Assembly (NCBI GenBank): GCA_964452045.1
Contig: CAYVKM010000081.1
Span: 1-16,932, forward strand
Length of the DNA: 16,932 bases
Direction: 5' to 3'
Source of the DNA: CAYVKM01 sp964452045
GTDB lineage: Bacteria; Calditrichota; Calditrichia; RBG-13-44-9
Shown in pieces: positions 7,862 to 14,805 of this stretch. Within the stretch, counting starts at the first letter, position 1. Every line of letters starts with the position of its first letter. The position numbers and the translations under genes were made by a program. The notes beneath the pieces were generated by a model. That model was not told the DNA's origin and ran no database searches. It saw nothing but the letters and a program-made list of their open reading frames with translations.

Positions 7862-8821
7862 TTAATTATTTGTAAGACGGCGTTGGTTGCCTCCATCGGC
7901 ATTCATGACATATATTTCTTCGTTACCATCACGAGTTGAGACGAATAAGATCCGCTGCCCGTCGTACGACCATGAAGGGGATTCATTTCTAGCAGAAAGT
8001 GCCGTTAAGTTTTGAATATTTTGACCATTAATATCCGATGTATAAATATTTTGGTTTGCTATAAATAATATTAAACTATTGGTTGGTGACCATTTTGGGA
8101 AATGGTATAGTTCATTCTCCCCAAAACTAAAACTTTGATTATTATCATTAAGATTAATTATTTTGATGTTACCTGAAAATGTTGAAGCCGCCAGAAATTG
8201 TCCATCATTGTTCCAAGAAAGAGGACTCCTGTCTATATTTTCATCAAAGGTTAATCTAGTCATATTAGTACTGTCTTTATTTATCAGGAAAACATCTCGA
8301 TTATTGATAAATGCAATACGGTTTCCATCCGGTGACCAAGATGGAGATATTCCTTCTGTTAATTCTTTTTGCCCGGAACCATCTGAATTTATTATGTAAA
8401 TTTTATTATAGGTATTAAACATAATTTGTGACCCGTCAGGTGACCACTCAAGAATCCACTCGATTGAAAAATCCTCTAGAATAATTGTTGGATCTGTCCC
8501 ATCAATGTTACTGACATATAAATTCGAATATTGTGCGCCATCGGTTCGAAACACAATTTTATTTCCGTCGGGGGATACTGCAAAGACAAAAATATTTGGT
8601 AAAGATTTTGTAATATCTAGAACGTTTTTGCCATCGGAATTCATAGAATAAATATGCTTTTTACCACTTCGGTCTGACATGAAAAATATTTTGTTTCCGT
8701 CCGGAGACCATACAGGTAGGTTATCAGAATTGTTTTTGTTTTCAAATTCCGTTGAATTTTTACAACCAAATAAAAAGGTAAATAATAAAATACAAATTAT
8801 TATGTTGATAAATTTACCCAT
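7862..8821 (-). CDS. TolB/PD40-like beta-propeller lipoprotein
   Basis: The protein has 319 residues from the ATG at 8821. GGAGGGG (minus strand of 8828-8834) sits six bases upstream, so the longer TTG start at 8836 is rejected. The N-terminus MGKFINIIICILLFTFLFGC is a lipoprotein signal with the lipid-bearing Cys at residue 20. About seven PD40/WD40-like blades follow. Each carries a variant of W-S-P-D-G-N-x-I-x-F: PVWSPDGNKIFF, AVSPDGNKIVF, EWSPDGSQIMF, SWSPDGNRIAF, SWNNDGQFLAA, KWSPTNSLILF and SWSYDGQRILF. The C-terminus is the familiar DGNEEIYVMNADGGNQRRL. TolB proteins use such propellers to bind partner proteins in the envelope, but this lacks the TolB N-terminal domain and is not beside tol-pal genes. 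The gene is visibly more AT-rich than its neighbours, so it may have been acquired. Confidence 0.82.
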   Translation of the reverse strand: MGKFINIIICILLFTFLFGCKNSTEFENKNNSDNLPVWSPDGNKIFFMSDRSGKKHIYSMNSDGKNVLDITKSLPNIFVFAVSPDGNKIVFRTDGAQYSNLYVSNIDGTDPTIILEDFSIEWILEWSPDGSQIMFNTYNKIYIINSDGSGQKELTEGISPSWSPDGNRIAFINNRDVFLINKDSTNMTRLTFDENIDRSPLSWNNDGQFLAASTFSGNIKIINLNDNNQSFSFGENELYHFPKWSPTNSLILFIANQNIYTSDINGQNIQNLTALSARNESPSWSYDGQRILFVSTRDGNEEIYVMNADGGNQRRLTNN

Positions 8822-8850
8822 GGAAAACCCCTCCAATTAATGATTATGAT

Positions 8851-8888
8851 AAGTGATAATACAATATTATTCACAAGTCAAGTGATAA
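8851..8888. repeat. Direct repeat AAGTGATAA upstream of the lipoprotein gene
   Basis: AAGTGATAA occurs at 8851-8859 and 8880-8888, 29 bases apart start to start. The first copy also forms part of an imperfect dyad, GTGATAAT-N5-ATTATTCAC (8853-8874). These lie 30-67 bases upstream of the minus-strand ATG at 8821, where a promoter is expected. Chance is possible in such AT-rich DNA. Confidence 0.25.
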
Positions 8889-8929
8889 ATCGGGTATAAT
8901 CAATCAGAAGTTTTTAATGTAACAGATGA

Positions 8930-9078
8930 TTAACTTTCGGTCAGATTTGTGAGTAATCGCTTTAACAGATTTCTGGCCAGGATCAATTTATATAGATTGG
9001 TTCATGTGGTGTAGCGTCTTTTAGTGCCAGGTCAGCAATTTTATTCAGACTATCCTCATTGACAGGAGCTGAGTCTCA
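8930..9078 (-). pseudogene. Decayed duplicate of the 3' end of the molybdenum-hydroxylase FAD-subunit gene
   Basis: On the minus strand this stretch ends LILARNLLKRLLTNLTES followed by TAA at 8932-8930. The intact FAD subunit ends LILARNLLKRVLKNLTSA. Base similarity is obvious around 8960-8992 against 9550-9583 (CAGATTTCTGGCCAGGATC is identical). Further upstream the reading frame is lost: relative to the intact gene the remnant lacks one base between 8993 and 9010, and an in-frame TGA falls at 9004-9002. Beyond the shift the other frame reads NEDSLNKIADLALKDAT, matching ANLKQIAEIALKKAT of the intact protein. Homology fades near 9080. So it is a broken fragment of about 49 codons in the same orientation as the intact gene. 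It may be what remains of a second hydroxylase operon or a partial tandem duplication. Confidence 0.8.
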
Positions 9079-9120
9079 CCCGGATGGAATATTTACAGAA
9101 AAGAAATCTCCCGACTAACT

Positions 9121-9150
9121 AAATCCCTTTAGGGATGATATGTTTATAGT
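9121..9150 (+). repeat. Short hairpin repeat, copy A
   Basis: The stem is ATCCC-TTTA-GGGAT (9123-9136), followed by the shared tail GATATGTTTATAGTA. It belongs to a family here with consensus stem-loop then TGAYATGTTTRTAGTAA. Confidence 0.75.
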
Positions 9151-9171
9151 AAAATCGTGATTACAAATGGT

Positions 9172-9203
9172 AAAAAACCCCGTCAGGGGTGATATGTAGT
9201 AAC
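9172..9203 (+). repeat. Short hairpin repeat, copy B
   Basis: The stem is ACCCC-GTCA-GGGGT (9177-9190), preceded by a run of A and followed by GATATGTAGTAAC, a shortened form of the tail. Same orientation as copy A, 51 bases further on. Confidence 0.75.
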
Positions 9204-9247
9204 ATCCGTTCCTGTAACCACAACCTCATTTATAATTTTTTACCAAA

Positions 9248-9278
9248 CCTAAAACATGTCACCACTCTGTGGTTTCGG
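9248..9278 (-). repeat. Short hairpin repeat, copy C (inverted)
   Basis: On the minus strand the stem ACCAC-AGA-GTGGT (9273-9261) is followed by GACATGTTTTAGG. It lies opposite in orientation to copies A and B. Confidence 0.75.
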
Positions 9279-9297
9279 ATATAAAATTTGCCGTGTG

Positions 9298-9330
9298 TTA
9301 TTACAAACATATCACCGCTTCGCGGTTTTT
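9298..9330 (-). repeat. Short hairpin repeat, copy D (inverted)
   Basis: On the minus strand the stem ACCGC-GAA-GCGGT (9326-9314) is followed by GATATGTTTGTAATAA, the fullest form of the tail in the window. Confidence 0.78.
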
Positions 9331-9425
9331 GTAAAATTTTGCTTAACTAAACTGCCTAAAGCTTGAAATATTATTAGAAAAAAACAACAATTTGGGGAAA
9401 GCTGATTGGTGTGCGATATGGGTAG

Positions 9426-9441
9426 CGCCTGTCTTCAGGTG
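9426..9441. repeat. Unrelated hairpin within a GGTAGCGCCTG motif
   Basis: CGCCTG pairs with CAGGTG (one G-T wobble) around a TCTT loop, preceded by GGTAG and followed by GCGAAAG. There is no T run, so it is not a terminator. It looks like a second type of dispersed palindromic repeat, but only one copy is in the window. Confidence 0.4.
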
Positions 9442-9447
9442 GCGAAA

Positions 9448-9476
9448 GAATCCCCTAAGGAATGACATATTTACAT
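9448..9476 (+). repeat. Short hairpin repeat, copy E (degenerate)
   Basis: AATCCCCTAAGGAAT is followed by GACATATTTACAT. It matches the layout of copies A-D but the stem is imperfect (TCC/GGA core) and the tail has changes. It is read as a decayed copy. Confidence 0.55.
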
Positions 9477-9520
9477 CCACCAAGGATAAGGCAATAAATC
9501 TCTTTTTATTACCCTGATTT

Positions 9521-10501
9521 TTAAGCAGATGTCAGATTTTTTAGAACCCGCTTTAGCAGATTTCTGGCCAGGATCAATTTATACCCGTTGTGTTCCAGGG
9601 GAGTAGCTTTTTTAAGAGCAATTTCCGCAATCTGCTTCAAGTTCGCTTCGGCGACGGAGAATCCGGTTAACCGGTTATTCAGCTCTTTTTCCTGCCAGGG
9701 AATCGGCGCCACACCTCCGAAGGCAATCCGGCCGGATTGTATCTGTTTTCCGGAATTACGGATCACAGCCGCCACGCTGACCATGGCGAAATCCCAGGCA
9801 CCTCTCTCGATAAATTTGATGTACTGACTTTTGGTGTTACCGGGAGTTTCCGGCACCACAATTTCAGTCACAATTTCTCCTGGTTCCAGAATATTTTCCC
9901 GTAAAATGTTTTGTTCGGGTAAAACAAAGAAATCCGACAGGGGGACTTCCCGGGATTTCTTACCTTTGAATATTTTCAGGCTGGCATTCAAGGCCAGCAG
10001 GGCAACTGCGGTGTCCGAGGGATGGACGATAAAGCAGGGTGCACCCCCGATAATGCAGTGGTATTTGTTTTCCCCATCCACCGCGTAGCACATATCGCCG
10101 CCTTTACGCAGACAGTGAAAATCCCCCCTGAAATACCAGCAGCGGGGTCTCTGACACAGGTTTCCGCCGATGGTGCCCATATTGCGCAGCTGGGGAGAGG
10201 CCACTTTTTGCGCCGCCTGGGTCAGCACGGTATATTTCTGCTGAATTGTTTTATCGCTGGCAATCTGCGCTACCCGTACCAATGCGCCAATAGATAGCCC
10301 CTTACCCGGTGTATATTTTATTTCGGTTAAACCGGGAATTGATTTCAGGTTAACCACTTTTTCGGGGGTGGCCAGATCGTTTTTCATCATTCCCAGCAGA
10401 TCGGTTCCCCCGGCGTAGGGGAGGGATTCCTCAAATGTATTTTCCAATAATTTGCTTGCGTCTGTTAAAGTTTCTGGTTGGAGATAGGCAAAATCTTTCA
10501 T
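9521..10501 (-). CDS. Molybdenum hydroxylase FAD-binding subunit (PaoB/YagS-like)
   Basis: This is the medium subunit of a xanthine dehydrogenase-family enzyme. It moves electrons from the Fe-S clusters to FAD and on to an acceptor. It has 326 residues, usual for the family. FAD-binding features are AGGTDLLGMMK (residues 30-40) and NMGTIGGNL (108-115). Residues 116-156 form a cysteine-rich insertion (Cys116, 121, 130, 138, 149, 156; CQRPRCWYFRGDFHC). PaoB/YagS has a similar insertion that binds an extra [4Fe-4S] cluster. The C-terminal domain runs from about residue 215. The start ATG has AGAGGA seven bases upstream. It is the last gene of the operon, 33 bases after the large subunit. A broken copy of its 3' end lies about 590 bases downstream. 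The substrate is not evident. Confidence 0.88.
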   Translation of the reverse strand: MKDFAYLQPETLTDASKLLENTFEESLPYAGGTDLLGMMKNDLATPEKVVNLKSIPGLTEIKYTPGKGLSIGALVRVAQIASDKTIQQKYTVLTQAAQKVASPQLRNMGTIGGNLCQRPRCWYFRGDFHCLRKGGDMCYAVDGENKYHCIIGGAPCFIVHPSDTAVALLALNASLKIFKGKKSREVPLSDFFVLPEQNILRENILEPGEIVTEIVVPETPGNTKSQYIKFIERGAWDFAMVSVAAVIRNSGKQIQSGRIAFGGVAPIPWQEKELNNRLTGFSVAEANLKQIAEIALKKATPLEHNGYKLILARNLLKRVLKNLTSA

Positions 10502-10534
10502 CTTTGATTCCTCTTATATTGGAATTGAAAGTTT

Positions 10535-12829
10535 TTATGCATTAAGTGCCATCAGAACTTTGTCCGGAGTAATCGGAAGACTTTTTATCCGCACGCCAAT
10601 CGCATTGTAGACGGCATTACCGATAGCTCCGGCCGTAGGAATCATGGCCGGTTCTCCGATCCCCTTAACCCCGGTATTGCTGATCAAATAATCGCCCTTG
10701 CTTACGATAATCACTTCGATCTCGGGGGTATCGGCAATTGTCGGCAATTTGTAATCGTGCAGGTTGGTGGTGAGCACTTTACCGGTGTATTGATTCATCA
10801 CCCGTTCTTCCAGAATCGCAAAACTTAAACCCTGAATGATGCCGCCATGGAATTGATTCTCCATTAATTTTCGGTTCAGGGTTTGGCCGATATCATGGGC
10901 GGCGACAATTTTAAGGATTCTAACTTTGCCGGTTTCCGTATCAACTTCCACCTCTGCGAATTGAACGCCAAATGAGTTCATGGCGTATCCCTCCGGATTT
11001 GCTTCCCGGGCGCCGGTGGTAATTAAGACTCTCTCATCCATTTTATTAATAATATCGGCAATGCTCATTTTTTTATCCGGTGCTTCCGGTGCTGAGATGA
11101 TACCCTCCTGATATTGCAGTTTTTCTTCCGGTATTTCCATTACTGCTGCAGCGCCAGAGAGCAATTTAGCTTTCATCTGCTCCGCCGCATCCCGTACGGC
11201 AGGCGTTACCGAAGACGCCGTCTGGCTCCCACCGCTGGTCGGGCCAAAGGGACAGGTTGCGGTGTCACCCAGGATCACCTGGAACCGGTCAATCGGGAGT
11301 TCCAGGACCTCTGCTGCCACCTGAGCCAGAATGGTATAGGTTCCACCGCCAATATCCTGCGTCCCGCATAGAATTTGGGCGCTGCCATCATTGTTTAGTT
11401 TTAGCGTGGCGTATGCCGGTGGACCACCCTCTCCCCACCAGATCTGTGAAGCCAGGCCCACACCTCTTTTTATCGGTCCCTTATCAGAACCGGCTTTTTT
11501 CCATTTTTTCTTCCAGTCGAAAGCTTCTGCACCCTGGATATAGGCCTGTTTTAACAATTTGCTGGTGTAGGGCAGATTGTCCACCGGGTCCTTCTCTGCA
11601 TAGTTTTTCAGCCGGAATTCCAGCGGATCCATGCCAATTTTTTCTGCTGCCTCATCCAACAGGGCCTCCAGGGCAAATACACCCTGTACGTGTCCGGGCG
11701 CACGGAAGGGTCGGGCTTTGCCGGCATTGATATAAACAGAGTACTCGGTTGTTTTTACATTCGGGCATTTATAAATCTGTCGAAGCGGCCAGCTGCACCC
11801 GGCACCGGAGGGAAAAGCTCCTATCGATCCATAGGAATAATGGCTCAGCGCAGTGAGAGTACCATCTTTTTTGACACCGGCTTTAAGCTTCTGAACGGAA
11901 TCCGGTCGATTACCCACCGCCAGGTTCATCTCTTTGCGATCCAGGGAGATCTTAACCGGTCTGGCTAATTTACGAGCCAGTAAAGCGGCCATAACTGTGT
12001 ATTTGCCGGCTTCCAGCTTACTTCCGAACCCGCCGCCCATATACTTTTTTATCACTCTAACCTTATTTTCGGGAATGCCAAGACTGCTGGCTACGGCATC
12101 ACGGACACCAAAAACCGCCTGGGTGGAATCCCATACCGTTAGTTTATCCCCGTCCCAGTTCACCACACTGCAGTGAGGTTCGGTCGGATTGTGTACCTCA
12201 ACCTGGGTGTGAAAGGTATCTTCCACGACGATATCAGCTTCATTAAGTTCTTGTTCAACATTGCCCCGTTCGTATTCCGATGGTTTTCCCCGGAGAATAT
12301 TTCCGTCCTCATATATTTTTGGAGCGGAATCTTTCATGGCCTGGGCCGGATCCAGTACAAAGGGAAGTTCTTCATATTCCACTTCAATCAGTTTCAAGGC
12401 CTTTTTGGCAATCTCCTCCGTCCGGGCTGCAATACAGGCCACCTCATCGCCTTCGTAACGAAGATGCGGATCAAATAATAAACTGGTATAATACCACTCG
12501 ATTTTGGGGCTGTTCTGATAAGTGATGATATCATAGACCCCATCAATTTTTAGCGCTTTATCGATGTTAATGGATTTGATCCGTGCATGGGCGAGGGGAC
12601 AGCGAAGGGTTTTAGCAAATGCCATGCGAGGTAAAATCACATCAAAACTGTACACTGCCGTTCCACTTACTTTATCATATCCATCCAGGCGTGAGATCGG
12701 TTTACCGATATATTTAAAAACAGTTTTGTCTGTCCACGGCTCTTGTTTTTCTACCGGAACTTCGGCAAGGGATTCGACAAAATCTTCTTCAAAAAAATGT
12801 TTGGATTTTACGATTTTACGGGAAGCCAT
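10535..12829 (-). CDS. Molybdenum hydroxylase large (molybdopterin-binding) subunit
   Basis: This is the catalytic subunit of a xanthine dehydrogenase/aldehyde oxidoreductase-type enzyme, which hydroxylates a substrate using water at a molybdenum centre. It has 764 residues, about the size of PaoC. Residues about 40-155 match the Ald_Xan_dh_C domain (IGKPISRLDGYDKVSGTAVY). The rest is the cofactor-binding part. It includes KYMGGGFGSKLE (263-273), RPFRAPGHVQGVFALE with active-site Arg376, CGTQDIGGGTYT (488-499), and VKGIGEPAMIPTAGAIGNA near the C-terminus. Glu726 in the last motif is the expected catalytic base. GGAGG lies seven bases before the ATG. No signal peptide is seen, so export would depend on the Tat signal of the small subunit. 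The substrate cannot be read from sequence; aldehydes or N-heterocycles are the usual classes. No XdhC/PaoD-type maturation gene is in the window. Confidence 0.92.
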   Translation of the reverse strand: MASRKIVKSKHFFEEDFVESLAEVPVEKQEPWTDKTVFKYIGKPISRLDGYDKVSGTAVYSFDVILPRMAFAKTLRCPLAHARIKSINIDKALKIDGVYDIITYQNSPKIEWYYTSLLFDPHLRYEGDEVACIAARTEEIAKKALKLIEVEYEELPFVLDPAQAMKDSAPKIYEDGNILRGKPSEYERGNVEQELNEADIVVEDTFHTQVEVHNPTEPHCSVVNWDGDKLTVWDSTQAVFGVRDAVASSLGIPENKVRVIKKYMGGGFGSKLEAGKYTVMAALLARKLARPVKISLDRKEMNLAVGNRPDSVQKLKAGVKKDGTLTALSHYSYGSIGAFPSGAGCSWPLRQIYKCPNVKTTEYSVYINAGKARPFRAPGHVQGVFALEALLDEAAEKIGMDPLEFRLKNYAEKDPVDNLPYTSKLLKQAYIQGAEAFDWKKKWKKAGSDKGPIKRGVGLASQIWWGEGGPPAYATLKLNNDGSAQILCGTQDIGGGTYTILAQVAAEVLELPIDRFQVILGDTATCPFGPTSGGSQTASSVTPAVRDAAEQMKAKLLSGAAAVMEIPEEKLQYQEGIISAPEAPDKKMSIADIINKMDERVLITTGAREANPEGYAMNSFGVQFAEVEVDTETGKVRILKIVAAHDIGQTLNRKLMENQFHGGIIQGLSFAILEERVMNQYTGKVLTTNLHDYKLPTIADTPEIEVIIVSKGDYLISNTGVKGIGEPAMIPTAGAIGNAVYNAIGVRIKSLPITPDKVLMALNA

Positions 12830-12873
12830 TTATCTTCCTCCAATAATTTGATATCTGAATAATGATTGCACAA

Positions 12874-13485
12874 TTATTTTTCTGCTGCAGCAATTGCTGA
12901 ATCCAAAATCTTGGGATAGGCTGAGCAACGGCATAAATTCCCTGACAGACCTTCCACGATCTCTTCTTTGGATGGTTTTTTATTTTTTAGCAGAATAGCC
13001 TGGGTAGCCATTATTTGGCCGGGCGTGCAGAAGCCGCATTGAAAACCGTCATGATCGATAAATGCCTGCTGAACCGGATGCAGATCTTCCCCGGTCATCA
13101 GACCCTCGATGGTGGTTACTTCCTTACCGGCTGCATCCAGAGCGAGCATCTGGCAGGAATAGATGGCGACACCATCCAGCAGTACGGTGCAGGCGCCGCA
13201 TTCCCCATGATTACAGACTGTTTTTGTGCCAGTTAACTCCAATTGATTTCGTAAAATCTCCACCAGGGTTGTTTGGGGTTTTACCTGCAATTTTACTTCC
13301 CTGCCGTTTACCTTGAGCTGTAAGGGAAGTTTATCCTTTTCTGATTCGGATTTTCCGGACTTGTCGCCATTTATCGGAGCACCGTGCAACTTTTGGATCA
13401 GTACTGTTCCACCCACTACACCAGTACTAAAGTCCTTAATAAATTTTCGTCTGGAAATCCCGCCAGGCTTGTCTTTCTTTTCCAT
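12874..13485 (-). CDS. Molybdenum hydroxylase 2Fe-2S subunit with twin-arginine signal (PaoA/YagT-like)
   Basis: This is the small electron-transfer subunit. The ATG at 13485 gives 203 residues and has GGGAG eight bases upstream. An ATG at 13500 is in frame but lacks a ribosome site. Residues 11-17 read SRRKFIK, a near-consensus twin-arginine motif, followed by a hydrophobic stretch (TGVVGGTVLI). Folded export by Tat is therefore expected. Residues about 54-125 form the plant-ferredoxin-type [2Fe-2S] domain with Cys91, 96, 99 and 111 (CNHGECGACTVLLDG). Residues 130-203 form the helical [2Fe-2S] domain with Cys150, 153, 185 and 187 (CGFC and CRC). All eight ligands are present. It is the first gene of the operon; the large subunit starts 44 bases after its stop. 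The same layout occurs in periplasmic PaoABC. Confidence 0.92.
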   Translation of the reverse strand: MEKKDKPGGISRRKFIKDFSTGVVGGTVLIQKLHGAPINGDKSGKSESEKDKLPLQLKVNGREVKLQVKPQTTLVEILRNQLELTGTKTVCNHGECGACTVLLDGVAIYSCQMLALDAAGKEVTTIEGLMTGEDLHPVQQAFIDHDGFQCGFCTPGQIMATQAILLKNKKPSKEEIVEGLSGNLCRCSAYPKILDSAIAAAEK

Positions 13486-13580
13486 ATCTGGTTCTCCCAT
13501 GATATATAATAAATATTATTAATTAATATGCTGAAAAATTGGAAGAATCTGATTTCATGTAATCATCCGAAATTTACTGA

Positions 13581-13610
13581 AAAATAGGAAATCTGAGATA
13601 AATTTGTCAA
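13581..13610 (-). promoter_or_regulatory. Candidate sigma-70-type promoter of the molybdenum hydroxylase operon
   Basis: On the minus strand TTGACA (13610-13605) is followed after 18 bases by TATTTT (13586-13581), about 95 bases before the ATG at 13485. The -35 box lies within a TTGTC-N2-GACAA dyad (13604-13615). The remainder of the gap 13501-13695 shows nothing else. Confidence 0.45.
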
Positions 13611-13695
13611 GACAATTTCTTATTAAAACTGATTTTCTATTCAGGAAAATGAAATGAAGGGCAGTTTACGCAGGTTTCTGTTCGGAGGGATATTG

Positions 13696-14631
13696 CTATG
13701 AGCTGTGATAGGATTCAAGATTTGTCCTGAGTTCTCTTATCTCTTTAAAAACGGTAGCATTGATTTTTTTAAAGGTTTCCAAATAGGAACTGGAGGCCCG
13801 TCCGCCAACAAATATGGAAATGTTATCTGGTAACAACACCCGTATCCTTTCGAGTTCCAATTTCAGGTGTGGATCATCCGGGGGGAAGACGATGCTCAGC
13901 AGGACGATCCGGGCATTTTTTTCCATGGCAGCAGCTGAAATTTCCTCTGCCGGTAAATTCGGGCCTAAATAGGTGACCTGCCAGCCAACACTGGCAGAAG
14001 TCAAGGCCACGATTAAAGCACCAATTTCATGATACTGACCTGAGGGTGTGGTAACAACCATGTTGGGGGCGTGGGAAGGTGTTTTTATTGTGGCTAATAA
14101 ATCTGCCAGAAAGGTGCGAATCACTGCCGAGGCCAGATGTTCATGAAAAGTACGCAATGACCCTTCCTGCCACATTTCACCTATTTTTTGAAGAAAAGGA
14201 ATAATTAACTGATCAATCAATAAAGGCTGGCTTAAGGTAACCGAGGCATTTAACAGAATCCGTTCTATCCTTTTATTATCCAGGGACTGTGTGGCTGCAA
14301 TTAACTCATCCAGATAATTTGATACTCCCGGTTTATGCGGAGCAGTTTCCGGTTGAGTCTGTGCAGGAGCAATGCTGCCGTTTCCGGTAATTAGATTTTT
14401 AAGGTCCTCCGAATCAAGATTTGCCACATTACCGATATTATGACCCTGCGCAATTGCCTCTTTCAACAAGCGAAGGCGATTTATTTCTTCTTCGTTATAC
14501 AGTCGTCGGTTGGTGCCGGTCCGGGTTGGTTGGATTGCCTGATACCTTTTTTCCCAGGCCCGGATAACATGTTGACTGAGACCGGTAAGCTTGGATACTG
14601 CTTTTATCGGATATTTAGCTTCATCATTCAT
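13696..14631 (-). CDS. MerR-family regulator with cobalamin-binding domain (CarH/LitR type)
   Basis: This is a probable adenosylcobalamin-dependent, light-sensing transcription regulator of 311 residues. Residues 6-75 are a MerR winged helix (YPIKAVSKLTGLSQHVIRAWEKRY, with TNRRLYNEEEINRL as wing). Residues about 80-100 are a linker. Residues 104-182 form the helical B12-cap domain containing the W-x9-EH motif of CarH: Trp154, Glu164 and His165. Residues 187-305 form the Rossmann-like B12-binding domain with YHEIG; His201 is the expected lower axial ligand (ExHxxG-type site). In Thermus CarH the residue after the Trp is a His that binds cobalt after photolysis; here it is Gln155 (from memory, unaligned). 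It is divergent from the DUF4397 lipoprotein, with matched promoters. The ATG has GGGG almost touching it, and the mRNA may be leaderless. Confidence 0.88.
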   Translation of the reverse strand: MNDEAKYPIKAVSKLTGLSQHVIRAWEKRYQAIQPTRTGTNRRLYNEEEINRLRLLKEAIAQGHNIGNVANLDSEDLKNLITGNGSIAPAQTQPETAPHKPGVSNYLDELIAATQSLDNKRIERILLNASVTLSQPLLIDQLIIPFLQKIGEMWQEGSLRTFHEHLASAVIRTFLADLLATIKTPSHAPNMVVTTPSGQYHEIGALIVALTSASVGWQVTYLGPNLPAEEISAAAMEKNARIVLLSIVFPPDDPHLKLELERIRVLLPDNISIFVGGRASSSYLETFKKINATVFKEIRELRTNLESYHSS

Positions 14632-14636
14632 TCCCC

Positions 14637-14665
14637 AATATAATCAATTGTCTAATATTTGTCAA
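14637..14665 (-). promoter_or_regulatory. Promoter of the B12-dependent regulator with internal operator-like motif
   Basis: On the minus strand TTGACA (14665-14660), a 17-base spacer and TATATT (14642-14637). The spacer contains TTAGACAAT (14655-14647), four bases after the -35 box and four before the -10 box. The -10 box ends five bases before the ATG at 14631, so transcription should start at or next to the start codon. Confidence 0.75.
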
Positions 14666-14672
14666 TAGTTTG

Positions 14673-14688
14673 GTGTAAATTTTTGCAC
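14673..14688. promoter_or_regulatory. Imperfect palindrome upstream of the regulator's promoter
   Basis: GTGTAAAT/TTTTGCAC: six of eight positions pair. It lies just upstream of the regulator's -35 box and could be an additional binding site; chance is not excluded. Confidence 0.3.
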
Positions 14689-14805
14689 AAATAAGCTAAA
14701 ATTGGCTGATAATAAAATTTTTATCCATATTATTATTTAATGATATCATAGTAAAAATAGGGGTTTCAGAGCAATTCAGAGACTAATTTATAAAAAAATT
14801 AATAT

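Larger units (their letters stand above)
9082..9520. other. Gene-free region carrying hairpin repeats
   Basis: No credible coding frame is present in these 439 bases. They contain at least five short hairpin repeats of one family and one hairpin of a different kind, listed separately. The stretch lies downstream of the hydroxylase operon and upstream of the lipoprotein gene, both read leftward. Confidence 0.7.

Noticed and set aside
7854..7865. Perfect 12-base palindrome TTAAAGCTTTAA at the lipoprotein stop codon
   Set aside because: It is short, A/T-rich around a HindIII-like core and overlaps coding sequence; chance is the simplest explanation.
8856..8881. Possible promoter TTGACT...TATTAT for the lipoprotein gene
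   Set aside because: The spacer is only 14 bases; at 16-18 bases no acceptable -10 box is present.
9121..9330. Repeat cluster considered as a CRISPR array
   Set aside because: Spacing is irregular, the orientation flips, the copies differ in sequence and no cas genes are nearby. Paired stem changes fit a hairpin element instead.
11257..11730. Plus-strand open frame of 157 codons inside the hydroxylase large-subunit gene
   Set aside because: It is antisense to a strongly conserved enzyme gene; its Pro/Arg/Ser-rich product matches nothing.
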